From: Simmondsia chinensis
Taxonomy: Eukaryota > Streptophyta > Magnoliopsida > Caryophyllales > Simmondsiaceae
Direction of reading: 5' to 3'
DNA: 64,000 nucleotides
NCBI GenBank assembly: GCA_018398585.1
Contig: JAGTTD010000005.1
Span: forward strand, 40,107,714-40,171,713
Shown here: in pieces, positions 32,551 to 45,662 of the stretch
Numbering within the stretch: position 1 is the stretch's first letter
Layout of the letters: every line of letters starts with the position of its first letter
Notes under the pieces: model-generated
Database searches by the model: none
Seen by the model: the letters and a program-made list of their open reading frames with translations, nothing else
Told to the model about the DNA's origin: nothing
Program-made: the position numbers and the translations under genes

Positions 32551-35500
32551 TATTTTTGTTTATATATAAGTTGCAAGAGAATAAAGGATAGGACTTAACC
32601 CAAGCAGCGGTTGGAGAGGAAGAGCACAGGATGTGCCCTCAACACTCTAACTCGAACATTTAAGAGTTGAGAATTGGGATGAAGCTCGAGAGCTTGATAG
32701 CCCATCTTGAATCGAGTTAATCCAGTTTATGCCTGACATCGTTGACTCAAGAAGACTTACGCGGGTTCAAGCTTAACAAGACTTTGATGAAATGAACCAA
32801 ATTTGGGTCACCAATTTAAGACAAGGTTTGCTTGGCCATCAAAGCTTAGACCAATAGTTCAAGTTAAACCTAGGGCATTAAGCCGAGTCACTGAACTAAG
32901 ACCAATGCTATCATGTTCGAGGCATGGATGCTAAAACCTTGGATTAGTGGCACTTAATGCATTTAAGGGGGTAAAGTCAAAAGCTGTAATAGAAGGGGAT
33001 GCCTACTCCTATGGAAAAAGAAAATGAAAACCATAAGCGTGTAGTATGGAAAACTATAGAATTTGTATTGGTTTTGGGACCTTTTGCTCAACCTCAAGTT
33101 CTCTAGCCTTCAAAATTAACGCTGCTGCCTGGAATTGTGCAAGCTGCCCTACACGTCTCAGGCTTGACCCTCCATGATCTACTGGGGATTTATGCAGTTG
33201 ACGTGTCGAGGTAAATAGATCTCGTCCTCTACATCTCCCAATTTTTCGCAATAATTCTTGAGGCCCATGTTTCCTTTGGCTAGTCTCAGGTAATCGCCTC
33301 GAGTTGGGCATTGCCTTTCTTCAAGCGTTTGTGGCAACTGCCTCGAGCTCAACTTTTCTTCGTCAATAGCGTCCTTGATAACTGCATCAAGTGCTTGCGT
33401 CTCTTTTGAGTTAGATTTTGACCACGTTTCAGGCATGCGCCTCATTATTCAACATGGCGTCCTTCCCTAACTCCTCAAGTTGCGTAAAAAGATGCTCATT
33501 CGTGAACTCGATGCCTATATGTTCTGACTGTGATTTTCTTTCGAATATTTGTTGCACCGTGCATTTATATGGTTTAATCCCTTGTAGATTAGCTTTGTTT
33601 TCTAGCCTCAATGGATGATCTTAACATCATTTTCTGTCAAGATTTGATGCACGTTATTTTCCCTTATTTACTTCTTATTGGTGTCTGGTAGGTTCTGATA
33701 GGAATGCATGAGCCTGAATATAAAGTTAATGCACTAATAACTATCTCTTATCACTGTTTGTCACTCGTCGCGGTCTGTCTGTAGTCGCCATTTGTCTCAC
33801 ATTGCCATTCACAACAAGCTTTCCCTCCCTCCCTCCCCCTCTCTCCCTCTCTCGGTCTCTTTTTTTGTTGAAAAGTGAAACTATTTGTTAAAAACAGCAA
33901 ATAGTTTTGGTGTTTCATAAACCGAAAATTTATAGAAAACAAAATTGAACAAACCCGTAATTATTTGTTATGTCTTTCACATCTAGTAATACACCTCACC
34001 AGGAATGCAACAACCTAGAGAGAGTGTATATGTCTTTTAAAAAAGAAATATTTAGAGTAAGAGGAGAGGATCCATACCCTCGCTACCATATTTTTCCTTT
34101 TTTCTATAGAAAAGAGCGCTATTGGATCAAAAGCCATACCCCCTCCTTGTCTGTATGTTTTCTTCTTCCCTTTGACTATAAGGTTTCATTTATCATCTTT
34201 GTTGGCTACATCATTCCTGAAAACAAACAATAATAAAAGTTAGGGCATTGTAAGTAGAAGAGCGTATGTTACAACAATCCTAAGAGACAAATAACTAAAA
34301 AGCAGCACCACACCCGCCAAGTGGTTGAGCATAATTTGCCTCTTTCTAGCATTGGTTGCTTGTCCAAATATACCTGTAAATTCCCAACTCATTAGCTCTA
34401 ATAGCACCATTTATCCCAATTACCATGGCCCGCCCAACCCCACACACACAAAAAAAAAAAGGAAAAAGAATAGGGCTCTAGTAACTCCATAGGGCTCTAA
34501 TAACACCATCGAGGCTACAAATATTTCACCCATTGTCCCTATTCTCGATTCTTACGAATATTACCTTGTTCCCCCGAGTAAGTGCACTCAAATGTTCTAC
34601 TCTTTTGTTGACTAAGTTTCAAATCAGTTTGACAAGTAGCATCAAAGAATGTTACTTATGCCACCTCTAGTAAGCTACTGGTGAGCAATCAACATTGCTG
34701 CCATTGACATCTCTCGATTCTGTACCAATGTCCTCTCCCTGCCCATTCCCGTTCCTCAAGAATACCCCACCTCTAGAGAGAATGTTTTGACATTCTTTTT
34801 TAATTATATTGACTTGTAGCATTAGGGCACCATATGCATATTACCTTCAATCTTGACACCATTGAAGACTGTGATGTCTTGTACCCAGCCTGACCCCTAC
34901 CATTCTAGAAATCATCGGGGTAATCCTGCCCTACAACTTCAACTGCGACTACACACCTAGATCCATATCATTGATCCAACCCTCTCATGGCCCTTCATTT
35001 TTCCACTAAAATCCATGCCAGTAACGTGGATACAAATAGGCCTAGAACTAGATTAGGAAATACTACACAAAAACCTCAAGAGTTGACACATAAATGGTAC
35101 CCAAGAACTATTAAAACCAGCAAGGACTTTAGAACCCTAGCACTTGGACTTGTCAGATACTCTACTCCAAGTTCCAAGAACCAAAAATCGCTATAGGCCC
35201 AAAAGGAGCTCCAGAATCTATTGGGAATGCTAGGAATAGGAACATACTCAAAGAACTGTAGTAAAATGGAAGGTGAAGACAAGAAGCAACTGATATGACC
35301 TGAAAATGGCTGAAGATCAGCTGTTTAAGCATTTGAAGCAACACTAGACAATGAGATCCTAATCTGGTAAATTTTGTGTTCGAACTTCTAGAAACAAGGG
35401 GAACTGGCTTTAAAGCTCTCTGTGTGTGTTTCTCTTATCCTTAGTTGTTCAATTCATTTATTTGAGTACTCATTCTTGTAGATTTTGTCTGATGAATTGC

Positions 35501-38500
35501 ATTACAACATAGGTTGTTGTTTGTTTATCATTGGAAGTTTAAAAATTCTTAAGTGTTGCTGATAAGTTATTTCATTACGCTTTGTATGTCTTTCTTTATG
35601 GTTTCAAGGTTTCAGGTCTTGGTGTTTGGGCTTTAGTGACCTTACCATTTTCACCCTTGAAAAAAATAAAAGTAAACAGGGAAGGATACTTGCATTCCCC
35701 AGAAATCTGTGTACCTATCTATAGAAATCAGAAATCAAATAAAAAAGCCACACCAGTAAAGAAGATGAAAACGTACCCAGTTGGCAACATTGTCTGATCT
35801 ACCACACTCCTCTCCATGCCTAGAAAAAAAATAGATTATAGTGGAAGTTAAAACATTGTACTTAAAAGTTCGGTGTTTTTCAAAGGTCTTTCTTGGGTGG
35901 AGGATAGGCGTTGAAACGAGCCGAGCCAGCTTGAAATTTTGTCACCTATCCAATATATTGCAAACTATTCTTAGACAATGTTCGAAGAACAAAGAAAAAG
36001 TCACCGTTGAGGGTAATATTTGTCATTTCAGGTTTTATAGTTTTTTTTCAAAGTTGAAATTTCAAATTTAGAATTAATATTTCGATTAGGGTTGATATTT
36101 AGGGTCAATGGTAAATGTCCTCCTCCTTTGGTTATCTTTGCTGCCAAATTTAATTGGAAATGCGTATCTGGAGACAATCCAGACTTCCAAAGTCCCAAAG
36201 ACATGAAATTGTTGTTTTAATTCTTTAGGTATGGGTAAATATTTTGCGATTAGTACTCCAGCGGTTAAAAATTGAAGTCTTCATTTCAGTCCCGAAGACA
36301 TGAAATTGTTGTTTTAATTCTTTAGGTATGGGTAAAAATTGAGCTTGTTCTCCATTAAATGTTGTTTGATCAATGCGACAGTTTCTTAGCATGTCCTGTA
36401 TGGTGGGAAAAAAGATTACATAATTGTCCCGAACCAGGACCAGTACCTTTCCAAGAGCTACAAATGTTTTCCTTTTTCTTCTTGGGGTGGGGGAATGCCC
36501 TAAAAAAGGGTTGTAACAAAGGCTTTCTTTCTTTACATCATATATGGAGTCCCTCATAAACACTAAAATCACCATAATCCAACATAAAAGTTATGGTGCT
36601 ACAAATATTTGGACTAATGCTGCATACTTTCTACGATAAATACATGGATTACTAGTGTTGTGGGGAATTGTGATTACTTTTAATTACCATCCCACACCTG
36701 TGAATTATTTATGGAAAAAGGTAGTCTTTTTGGAATATCTCTTGGCAAAAACTATGGAGGCTTTTTTTGACATAGCGTTGATTTGCAAGGTTTAGAGGGC
36801 CTTATGTTACTAGTACTTGAACTCTGGTGTCTATTAGTTCTTTTGGTTTTTGTATTTGAGTATATCTTATGCTATAAACATTATTTTGATTGAAAAAGAC
36901 CAAAAAACTAATAACAGATGGCGCTCTAATCCATCTGCAAATCAGGCAAGGCTATTTGAGGGAAGCCCCCAAAGCTCTTTGTCTTATCCCATATAAAAAT
37001 TTGCGGGTGTATAGTGGCTTTTGAAATTTGTAATACGTTTTTTTAGCCAAATAGACAAAAAAAAAAAAAAAAAAAAACCAACGCAATCTTAACAGTAGAG
37101 AACAATAAAAAACCTGCTAATTTTGTCTAGTGCCTTTGCTGCCCACAGCACAAAAAATTGTGCCATTTTTTTTTTTTTGGGGGGGGTGTGTTGGCATGCC
37201 AGCTTCATTTCATGAACGGATGAGTACTAATGGATGGATAGACTTGCTGTCTTATGACGCATAGAAATTCTTATGTGAATCTTTGAAAATATTGTAAATG
37301 TTATGAATATCTATGGCAAACAGATTAGAGCCACCAAGCAACTTGAAGGACTCTATCAACTAGGAACCTAAGATGGAGCCATACTCTATGATACTACATG
37401 AATAATTCTTGTCTTATAAATTAAGGTCTAAGGTTTACTATAGGATTTATACCATTCTTACTTTTCTATTCTAGAATTAACTTAGATCAATGTTCCATAT
37501 TGTATTCTTAAAATTCTTCATTTACATATTGGCATGCTCATGTTCATAGGTACATGATGATAGGCAGTTGTAATAGTTTAAGCAATTTCTTTTTTTTGAT
37601 TGACACATTTTTACATTTGAAACATAATAATATTTTGTAACAACCTGGAGTTGTATAAGCTACAAAACATCTTGAATGTAGCTTGAACCGCACTAAACGG
37701 CAAATCAAATTTAGTACTATCTCTTTTTCATTCATTTCTTCCATCACTGGTAATAGCCTTGGCAGCAAATCTTGATATTGTCCGGGCCTCAGGGTGACAA
37801 CTCCAACGCTAGCTATCATGCCTTTCCTCAATCATCAAGTCTCTATTTTCAAATTTTCCTTTTTTGGGCCACTATGACTGCATCACCATCCCATGGCACC
37901 CGAAAATTCTTCCATCGTTGCCTCCTTCACAACTCATGCAAAAAGTATTACGCTCTAGAGTGCTACTTCAAACCATCAAAACTTTTTGTATCTTGGGCTT
38001 TTATGATGTGTGTGTATAAAGTATTTTTTGAGGAGGTACGATGGTGACTTTTTTTGCTCCTATCTTCTCGTTCTAGGTCTCGATCTCCTCCTTATCGACT
38101 TGTAATTCTAAACACCTCCATAATAGACATGGAAGAAGGAAAAAAGATAAGATGGGTTTTAGTGGAACTTGTTTAAGAGAATCTTCTAATTCTAATGATG
38201 ATGGGCCCTCTTATTGTGAAATTTGTAATCGCCCTTGGTTTAATTTGAACTGCGTAGTGAACGTTTCTCTGTTAAGTTGTGCAGAGTCGAAAAAGGGATG
38301 TACAAAGACCTTAGCAAAGGGTTATGTGTCAACATTAGTTATGGACTGCGATCATATTTTAGTGGGGTTTTTATTCTAACATAATGGTTTTGAATGTACC
38401 TTCAGAGTAATAAGTTTATACCCTTCTTATTTTTATGCTTAATCGTTATTTTGTTTTGTGTCAAAAAATCTTAATTTGACATCACACTAAAGGCTTGTTT

Positions 38501-39004
38501 TGGCAAGCTTCTTTTTCTGAAAAAAGTTGCTTTTTTCCTAGAAGAACCGCTTTTTTCAGATTTTAAGAGTGTTTGACCATAAAAGAAAGTGATTCAAATA
38601 AAAGTATGAGGTTTTTTTTTTTTGGGGGTTCTCTTTTAAGTAAACACATGAAAAACAATACTTATTCTTTAAAGCAAAAGTGAAAACTAAAATTCCTTTA
38701 GAGAAAAATATTTTCTATTGGAAGCACTGTTCACAAAATTACTTATGTAGACAACGCTTTGGAAAGAAAAAATTTGTATTTGAATTGTTTATTAACAATT
38801 TGCACTTGATCCTAAAGTGGTTGATTTATTTGGTGCAATATATTGAATTCCTTGTTTGAATCCTAGTTCTCTGAAAACTAGGGAGAGAGGTATGTCCTAA
38901 ATAATAAAAAGTGCATCAAAAGTTTTTTGATTATTCTTTCATCTCCTACTTAGATATAGGGAGAACTAACTAAAGAGGCAACAGTGCAATGGCAATACTA
39001 AATG
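32551..39004. other. 6.4 kb without a recognisable gene
   Basis: Mostly unique-looking, AT-rich sequence. Items seen: CT-rich low-complexity tract 33825-33860; two 48-bp direct repeats (36192-36239 and 36289-36336) about 100 bp apart; a poly-A run at about 37051-37072. Short frames on the minus strand at 33054-33611 and 37544-37831, and on the plus strand at 38152-38379, have no motif I recognise. None is supported as a gene. Confidence 0.5.
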
Positions 39005-39009
39005 AAATG

Positions 39010-39834
39010 TGTTAGAAAATGAACTAGTAGTCGCAGCAAAAACGAACGTATTTTTCCAGCATTAAATAGCAGCGATTAATCCTGGTTAAAATATATAAAC
39101 GTGACAAACAAATAACACGAGAGAATTGAGAAATTAAATATAATACCGAAGACACCGTGTCGTGGGAAGTACTACTGGACTAAAAAACGATTTCGCCACT
39201 GCTTAGGTGCAAATAGATTGATTGGCGGCCGTCCTCCAGGATTAACACGATTTGACCGCTACCGTCGCACTCGGTAGAGACCGGGTAGGAGACGCTTGAG
39301 AGCTTTGCCCGAATTTTGAGAGAGGAAATTGAATAAGGAGAAGAAGAAGAATCGTTTTTTTTGAATGATTAAAACAGGTGAGGTTAGCTTGCTTTTATGG
39401 CCAAATTAAAGGCCCGGTTTTGTTAACCGACTGCTTGAAAACTGGGAGAAAAAATAGCAATCGAAGTGAATGTTGGCAGTTTGCATATACATGCAGCAAA
39501 AATCTCGGCAACAGTTATGAACGTGAACAAAAAATATCGGTAACTGTTTTGAATACGAAACCGTAAAGGACCGATTTTTCCGAAAAATAATTGTACCCGT
39601 TTGTAAAAATGTAACCCACACCCTCGCCCGACCACGGCACGGCTGGCGGGTTGGTGGCGCGCGCGTGTGGTGTCCATACTCTCATTCATAAATCAATCTA
39701 AAGAGTGGCTTTAAGGTACCCATATATGAATCTAAAAATTTCCTCCTATTTTGTCTATGCGGGATACAAGAAAAAGTGTCATTTGCTACTTCACTTGGCT
39801 TTTATCATGAATTTCTTGTATCATTTTTCCAACA
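39010..39834 (-). repeat. Copia-3 3' LTR (left copy)
   Basis: 825 bp on the plus strand, TGTTAGAAAATG ... TTTTTCCAACA. Paired with 44760-45577. Confidence 0.95.
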
Positions 39835-40420
39835 ATCCCCCAAAAAGGATGCAAGAAAGACAAATTGGGCAAAGGAAGTTTAGTTTTTCAGTGCCAATGT
39901 CTTGCGACTTGAATCGTCACCTAGTGTAACCCAAGTTTAGGACCAACATCTTACTAAGTGACTTTCGTCTTGAACCTCACAAGGGGTTGTATAGTCTTCC
40001 ACTTGGACACATATCAAACTCCAAATCTCAGCGACTCCTGCGATTTTGCGCGTTCTATCGGCCATGCGCTCGTCCTGGATATTCATAGGCGCTCTAGAAG
40101 GCAAGTCTTAAACCTTCATGGGGAGCGGCCACACTCCCACACCTACATAGGTGGATCTCATCAAGTGTGTGTTACCGCACACCACCAAATATATGGATAT
40201 GGGTTCATTAAGAGCTAAAGCTCAACCTCACCCCTTGGTAACATACAAACAGTGTCCATCAAGTGCAAGCCTTGCTTACACCACCAAGCATATGGCTATG
40301 AACCCGTTTTCGCACTATCACACCATAGGGAGGGATAACATGAAATACAGTGCATTTTCTAGAATAAAACCATGACTTTTCACATTGAACCTGTTAAAAC
40401 CAGGTTAGATACATCACAAT

Positions 40421-43400
40421 TCATTCATGCATAGACTTTAATCCCATCCCCCTCGATGTTTCTATAATCATTTTACGACAAAGGCCTTTTGTCAACGGAT
40501 CCGCAAGATTCTTTTCTGACGTTACATAGTCCAGTGATATCACTCCACTCTCTATAAGATCCTTCACGATCTTATGCCTGAGACGAATAAGTCTCCTCTT
40601 GCCATTGTAAATTTTGTTCTTTGCAACAGTAATTGCAGCTTGACTATCACAGTGAAGTGATACTGATGGCGTTGGAAGCCCCCACAATGGCACATCTACC
40701 AATAAGCTTCTTAGCCACTCGGCTTCATGACCTGCCAACTCAAGAGCAATGAACTCAGATTCCATAGTAGATGTAGCAGTACAAGATTGCTTAGACGATT
40801 TTCAGGATATAGCACCTCCAGCTAGTGTGAATATATATCCACTGGTGGAATTAATTTCATCATTATCAGACACCCAATTGGCGTCACAATATCCTTCTAA
40901 AACAGCAGGAAACTTTCCATAATGAAGTCTCCAATCCATAGTTCCTTTCAAATATTTAAGCAACCTTTTTAATGCGTTCCAATGCTCTTGATTAGGATTA
41001 TGTGTGTATCTACTGAGTCTACTTACAACATATGCAATGTCAGGTCTAGTGCAGTTCATTAAAAACATAGCACTGCCAATTATTTTAGCATACTCAGTTT
41101 GGCACATAGCAACACCTCTATGTTTCATTAGATGTACACTGGGATCATAGGGTGTTCTTACAATATCAACATTGAACATATCAAACTTTCTAAGTATCTT
41201 CTCAACATAGTGAGACTGATTTAGGCTTATGCCTACGGGAGTTCTCACAATTTTAACTCCTAGAATCACGTCTGCCTCACCCATATCTTTCATATCAAAT
41301 TTAGAACATAGAAAGTTTTTTGTTTCATTAACGACATTCAAGTTTGTGCCAAATATCAACATATCATCAACATATAGACATATTATTACACAACCATTCG
41401 AATTAGTCTTAATATACACACAAGAGTATCCATATAAATCTGTTCGCTATTAGCATGCTGTCAAATTTCTCATGCCACTGTTTAGGCGCCTGTTTGAGAC
41501 CATATAGAGATTTTATAAGTTTACAAACTTTCTTTTCATTACAAGGGACTATGAAACCCTCAGGTTGTTCCATATAAATCTCTTCATCTAGGTCACCATT
41601 TAGAAATGCAGTTTTAACATCCATTTGATGTATTACCAAATCATGAATAGACGCAAGGGCAATCAAGGTTCTAATTGTGGCTATTTTAGCGACGAGTGAA
41701 TAAGTATCGAAATAATTTAACCCCTGTTTCTGGGTGTAACCCTTAGCCACTAACCTTGCCTTAAACTTATCTATTGTTCCATCAGCCTTCATTTTCCTTC
41801 TAAAGACCCATTTACAACCTATTGGTTTACATCCTCTAGGAAGGTCTACCAATTCCCAAGTGTGATTGCTTAGGATTGATTCTAATTTGCTATTAATAGC
41901 CTCTTTCCAAAAGGTAGAGTCAACTGATCTAATAGCCTCATCGTAAGTTTTAGGGTCTTCTTCCAACATATAGACACTTACTATTTCTTCATTTATGAAG
42001 TCATTTTCTGTTAGGAAAGTAGTAATATAATCGGGCCCAAAGTTAATTTCTTTCCTAGCTCTTTTACTTCTTCTAATTTCAGGAGTATCTATATCATTGG
42101 TATACTTATGTCTAACAGTTATATTATGAGAAGGCAAACTAGATGGTTGTGCGGCATCAGATTTCAAGGGGAATATATGTTCAAAGAATTCAGCATCTCT
42201 AGATTCAATGATACTACCACATGCATACGAATTATTAGACCCCTTAATCAAAAAACGATAAGCAGCACTATGATAAGCACACCCAATAAAAATAGAGTCA
42301 ACAGTCTTAGGTCCAATTTTACTTCGTTTAAAGTCGGGTAATCCAACCTTGGCTAGGCACCCCTACACTTTCAAGTATTTCAGATTAGGTGCATGACCTT
42401 TCCACATTTCATATGGGGTTTTATCTAGCCTTTTATGAGGAACTCTATTTAGCACATGATAAGCAGATAGGATCGCCTCCCCACACATGTTATCAGGTAG
42501 TCCAGAGCTAATTAACAATGCATTCATCATGTTTTTTAATGTTCTATTTTTCTTTTCAGCGATGCCGTTAGATTGTTGACAGTAAGGAGGGCTTCGCTCA
42601 TGTATTATTCCATTTTCCTCACAAAATTTTTTTAGAGAAGTTGAATCATATTCTCCTCCTCTATCGGACCTAACTCTTTTAATTTTTTTTCCTAATTGAT
42701 TTTCTTCTTCAGCTTTGTATTTTAAAAACATTCATTCTGCTTCATCTTTAGTATTTAGGAGGTATACCATTGAGTATCTAGAATAATCGTCTACAAATGT
42801 CATGTAGTATCTTTTTCCACCTCTACTCATTAGGCTTTTATAGTCTCCTAAATCAGTGTAGATTAGCTCAAGAAGTTCTGATTGTCTCTCAATAGACTTA
42901 AAGAGTTTTTTAGCATACTTGGCTTCTACACATATTTCACACTTATTAAAGCTAGTATTACTAAAGTTAGGAATCATATTCATTTTCTTAAGTCGTTTAA
43001 TTGATTCAACATTTATGTGTCCTAAGCGAGCATGCCACAATTCGAGAGATTCAACGATATAAGCAGAAGATGTACTAGCATTCTCATTTATGGAAATAGC
43101 ATCAAGGACAAACAGACCAGCATTACAAAAATCCTTTCCCACATATTCACCATTCCTAGTTAGAACTAGTTTATCTGAATCAAATAATAATTTCAAACCA
43201 GCTTTAATCAAGATCCTACCCAAGATCAGATTTCTACGCATTTCAGACACATGCAGCACATTCGTTAAAGTAAGAAATTTTCCAGAGGTGAGTTTTAAAG
43301 TAATCTTCCCTTTTCCGAGAATGGGTGCTGCCGCAGAATTGCCCATGAAGACCACTTCCCCATCGGTCAATTTCTGGTATTCTTGGAACATTCTTCGGTT

Positions 43401-44336
43401 TGCGCAGATATGCCTGGTAGCCCCGATGTCCACGATCCATTCAGTCATGTTGTTTACCAGGTTCACCTCTGAGACAACAGCTACAATGTTTTTAGTTTCC
43501 ACAAGCTGTGCTTTATTCTTTGGGTCCTTGGACTGGTTCTTTTTTATTCTGCAATCCCGAGCCATATGTCCACGTTTTCCACAATGATAGCAATCTCCGA
43601 GAAATTTGTTGTTTGGCTTTTGAATTTTTCCACCAGGTTTGAAGCTAGAATAGTGCTTCTTTCCTTTACTTTTAAACCTGTCAGATGCACTGGTTCTTGC
43701 TTCTACAATGCTAGCCTTAGAAAGATCTGAATATGAATGCCTCCTATCTTTAAGTTTATTCTCTTCTTCAATCTTTAAGTGGTTCACTAACTCTTCTAAT
43801 CTCAGGTCTTTCTTTTTATGCATAAGTTGGTTTTTATATTCCTTCCAGGAAGGTGGAAATTTTTCAATTAAAACATATGCTTGTGTAATTTTACAAATTT
43901 TAAGACTTTCTGACAATAGAGTTGTTACTATGTTTTCATATTCATAGACTTGATCAATTATCGGTTTATTGTCCATGAATTTGAAATTTAGCCACTTACT
44001 AACAGCATATTTTCTAGTCCCTGAATCATCACTTCCATATTTTTTCTGTAGAGAATCCTATATTTCTTTTGATGATTCCAGTTTTACATAAATATCAAAA
44101 AGGTCGTCACTCATATAATGTAGCAAATTTCCTCTACAAGTTCGATCGTCTACGGTGAGTTTTTCTTGATAGGCTCTTTTCTCATTTTCGCCGTCGGTTT
44201 CCTTTTTGTCAAAGAGTACGTAATCGATACAAACTTGTTGAAGAAAAAACAACATTTTCTGAGACCACCTTTTATAATTTTTTCTGTCAAGTGGTTCAAC
44301 TTTAGACATGTCGGGAAGCAGTAGTTTGGTTGTCAT
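40421..44336 (-). pseudogene. Copia-3 gag-pol with few lesions
   Basis: Starts at ATG 44336 with gag (PLDRKNYKRWSQKMLFFLQ). It contains a CCHC knuckle (CYHCGKRGHMARDC, about 43590), the protease motif WIVDIGATRHIC (Ile where DSG/DTG has Ser or Thr), integrase blocks (YTDLGDYKS, RSDRGGEYDS, YCQQSNGIAEKKNR), RT ([35 protein letters not shown]) and RNase H ([10 protein letters not shown]) to NLADPLTKGL. Breaks: stop at 44058 (KEI-stop-DSLQKKYG), stop near 42732, stop near 42360 (LKV-stop-GC), a frameshift near 41420, and a stop near 40800 (AIS-stop-KSSKQ). Three of the four stops stand where Copia proteins have tryptophan. Confidence 0.92.
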
Positions 44337-44477
44337 GTTTAAATATTAGTTTCGCTTACTAACACTTACAAAAATTGCAGTACTTTCACACAGAAATTTG
44401 CAGGTTCATTTTTTTTTTTTTTATAATTATACTGCGGTTACGGTTGAAATACGTAGAAATTATACTAACAGCAAATC

Positions 44478-44550
44478 GCAGTAATTAACGCAGTAATTAA
44501 TGTAGTAATTAACGCAGTAATTAACGCAGAAAATTAATGCAGTAAATAAT
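44478..44550. repeat. 12-bp tandem repeat in Copia-3 leader
   Basis: About six copies of GCAGTAATTAAC, with variants, lie between the 5' LTR and the gag start, in the untranslated leader where packaging or dimerisation signals would be expected. Confidence 0.8.
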
Positions 44551-44759
44551 GTAGAAACCAGAAAATACTGCAATGTAAGTGTGCATAAAAAACACGAAAA
44601 ATATGCCGTATTTTTTTTTTTTTTTGTTGCGAGACAACGACTACAAAAAATTTAACCGAAAATACTGCAGTGAAAAAATGCAGCAAACTTTGCTGCAGAA
44701 AAATAAATTTTCAGTCGGCTGTATATTGCGAAGAAACAACACAAAATTGTCTTTTAGAT

Positions 44760-45577
44760 TGTTAGAAAATGAACTAGTAGTCGCAGCAAAAACGAACGTA
44801 TTTTTCCAGCATTAAATAGCAGCGATTAATCCTGGTTAAAATATATAAACGTGACAAACAAATAACACGAGAGAATCGAGAAATTAAATATAATACCAAA
44901 GACACCGTGTCGTGGGAAGTACCACTGGCCTAAAAGACGATTTCGCCACTGCTTAGGTGCAAACAGATTGATTGGCGGCCGTCCTCCAGGATTAACACGA
45001 TTCGACCGCTACCGTCGCACTCGGTAGAGACCGGGTAGGAGACGCTTGAGAGCTTTGCCCGAATTTTGAGAGAGGAAATTGAATAAGGAGAAGAAGAAGA
45101 ATCGTTTTTTTTTGAATGATTAAAACAGGTGAGGGTAGCCTGCTTTTATAGCCACATTAAAGGCCCGGTATTGTTAACCGACTGCTTGAAAACTGGGAGA
45201 AAAAATAGCAATCGAAGTGAATGTTGGCAGTTTGCATACACATGCAGCAAAAATCTCGGCAACAGTTATGAACGTGAACAAAAAATATCGGTAACTGTTT
45301 TGAATACGAAACCGTAAAGGACCGATTTTTTCGAAAAATAATTGTACCCGTTTGTAAAAATGTAACCCACACCCTCGCCTGAGCACGGCATGGCGGGCGG
45401 CGCGCGCTTGTGGTGTCTGTACTCTCATCCATAAATCAATCTAAAGGGTGGTTCTAAGGTACCCATATATAAACCCAAAAATTTCCTCCTATTTTGTCTA
45501 TGTAGGATACAAGAAAAAGTGTCATTTGCTACTTCACTTGGCTTTTATCATGAATTTCTTGTATCATTTTTCCAACA
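44760..45577 (-). repeat. Copia-3 5' LTR (right copy)
   Basis: 818 bp, same ends as the left copy, followed by AAATG. Confidence 0.95.
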
Positions 45578-45662
45578 AAATGTACTGTTTACTAAACGCC
45601 AACAATGAGCTATATCTTGGTGTGAGATGTTTTGCAATTGTACGATTTGTATTGAATTTGGT

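Larger units (their letters stand above)
39010..45577 (-). mobile_element. Copia-3, full-length LTR retrotransposon
   Basis: 6.6-kb minus-strand element with target duplication AAATG (39005-39009, 45578-45582), LTRs 39010-39834 and 44760-45577, and one gag-pol frame interrupted by about five lesions. On the minus strand a T/G-rich CCTTTTTGGGGGAT next to the left LTR is the likely polypurine tract. The sequence next to the right LTR (ATCTAAAAG on the minus strand) is not the usual initiator-Met primer site. The LTRs are similar, with roughly 3-4% differences by eye plus small indels. Confidence 0.95.

Noticed and set aside
33054..33611. Possible minus-strand gene fragment
   Set aside because: Three short overlapping frames with plausible composition but no motif I recognise and no continuous frame or splice pattern.
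37544..37831. Minus-strand frame with VVTLRPGQYQDLLPRLLPVMEEM
   Set aside because: The first part looks protein-like, but it cannot be placed in a family, and the rest is low-complexity translation of AT-rich DNA.
38480..38640. hAT-type MITE end (GGCTTGTTTTGGCAAGC)
   Set aside because: Resembles known plant MITE ends, but no matching inverted end or target duplication was found nearby.
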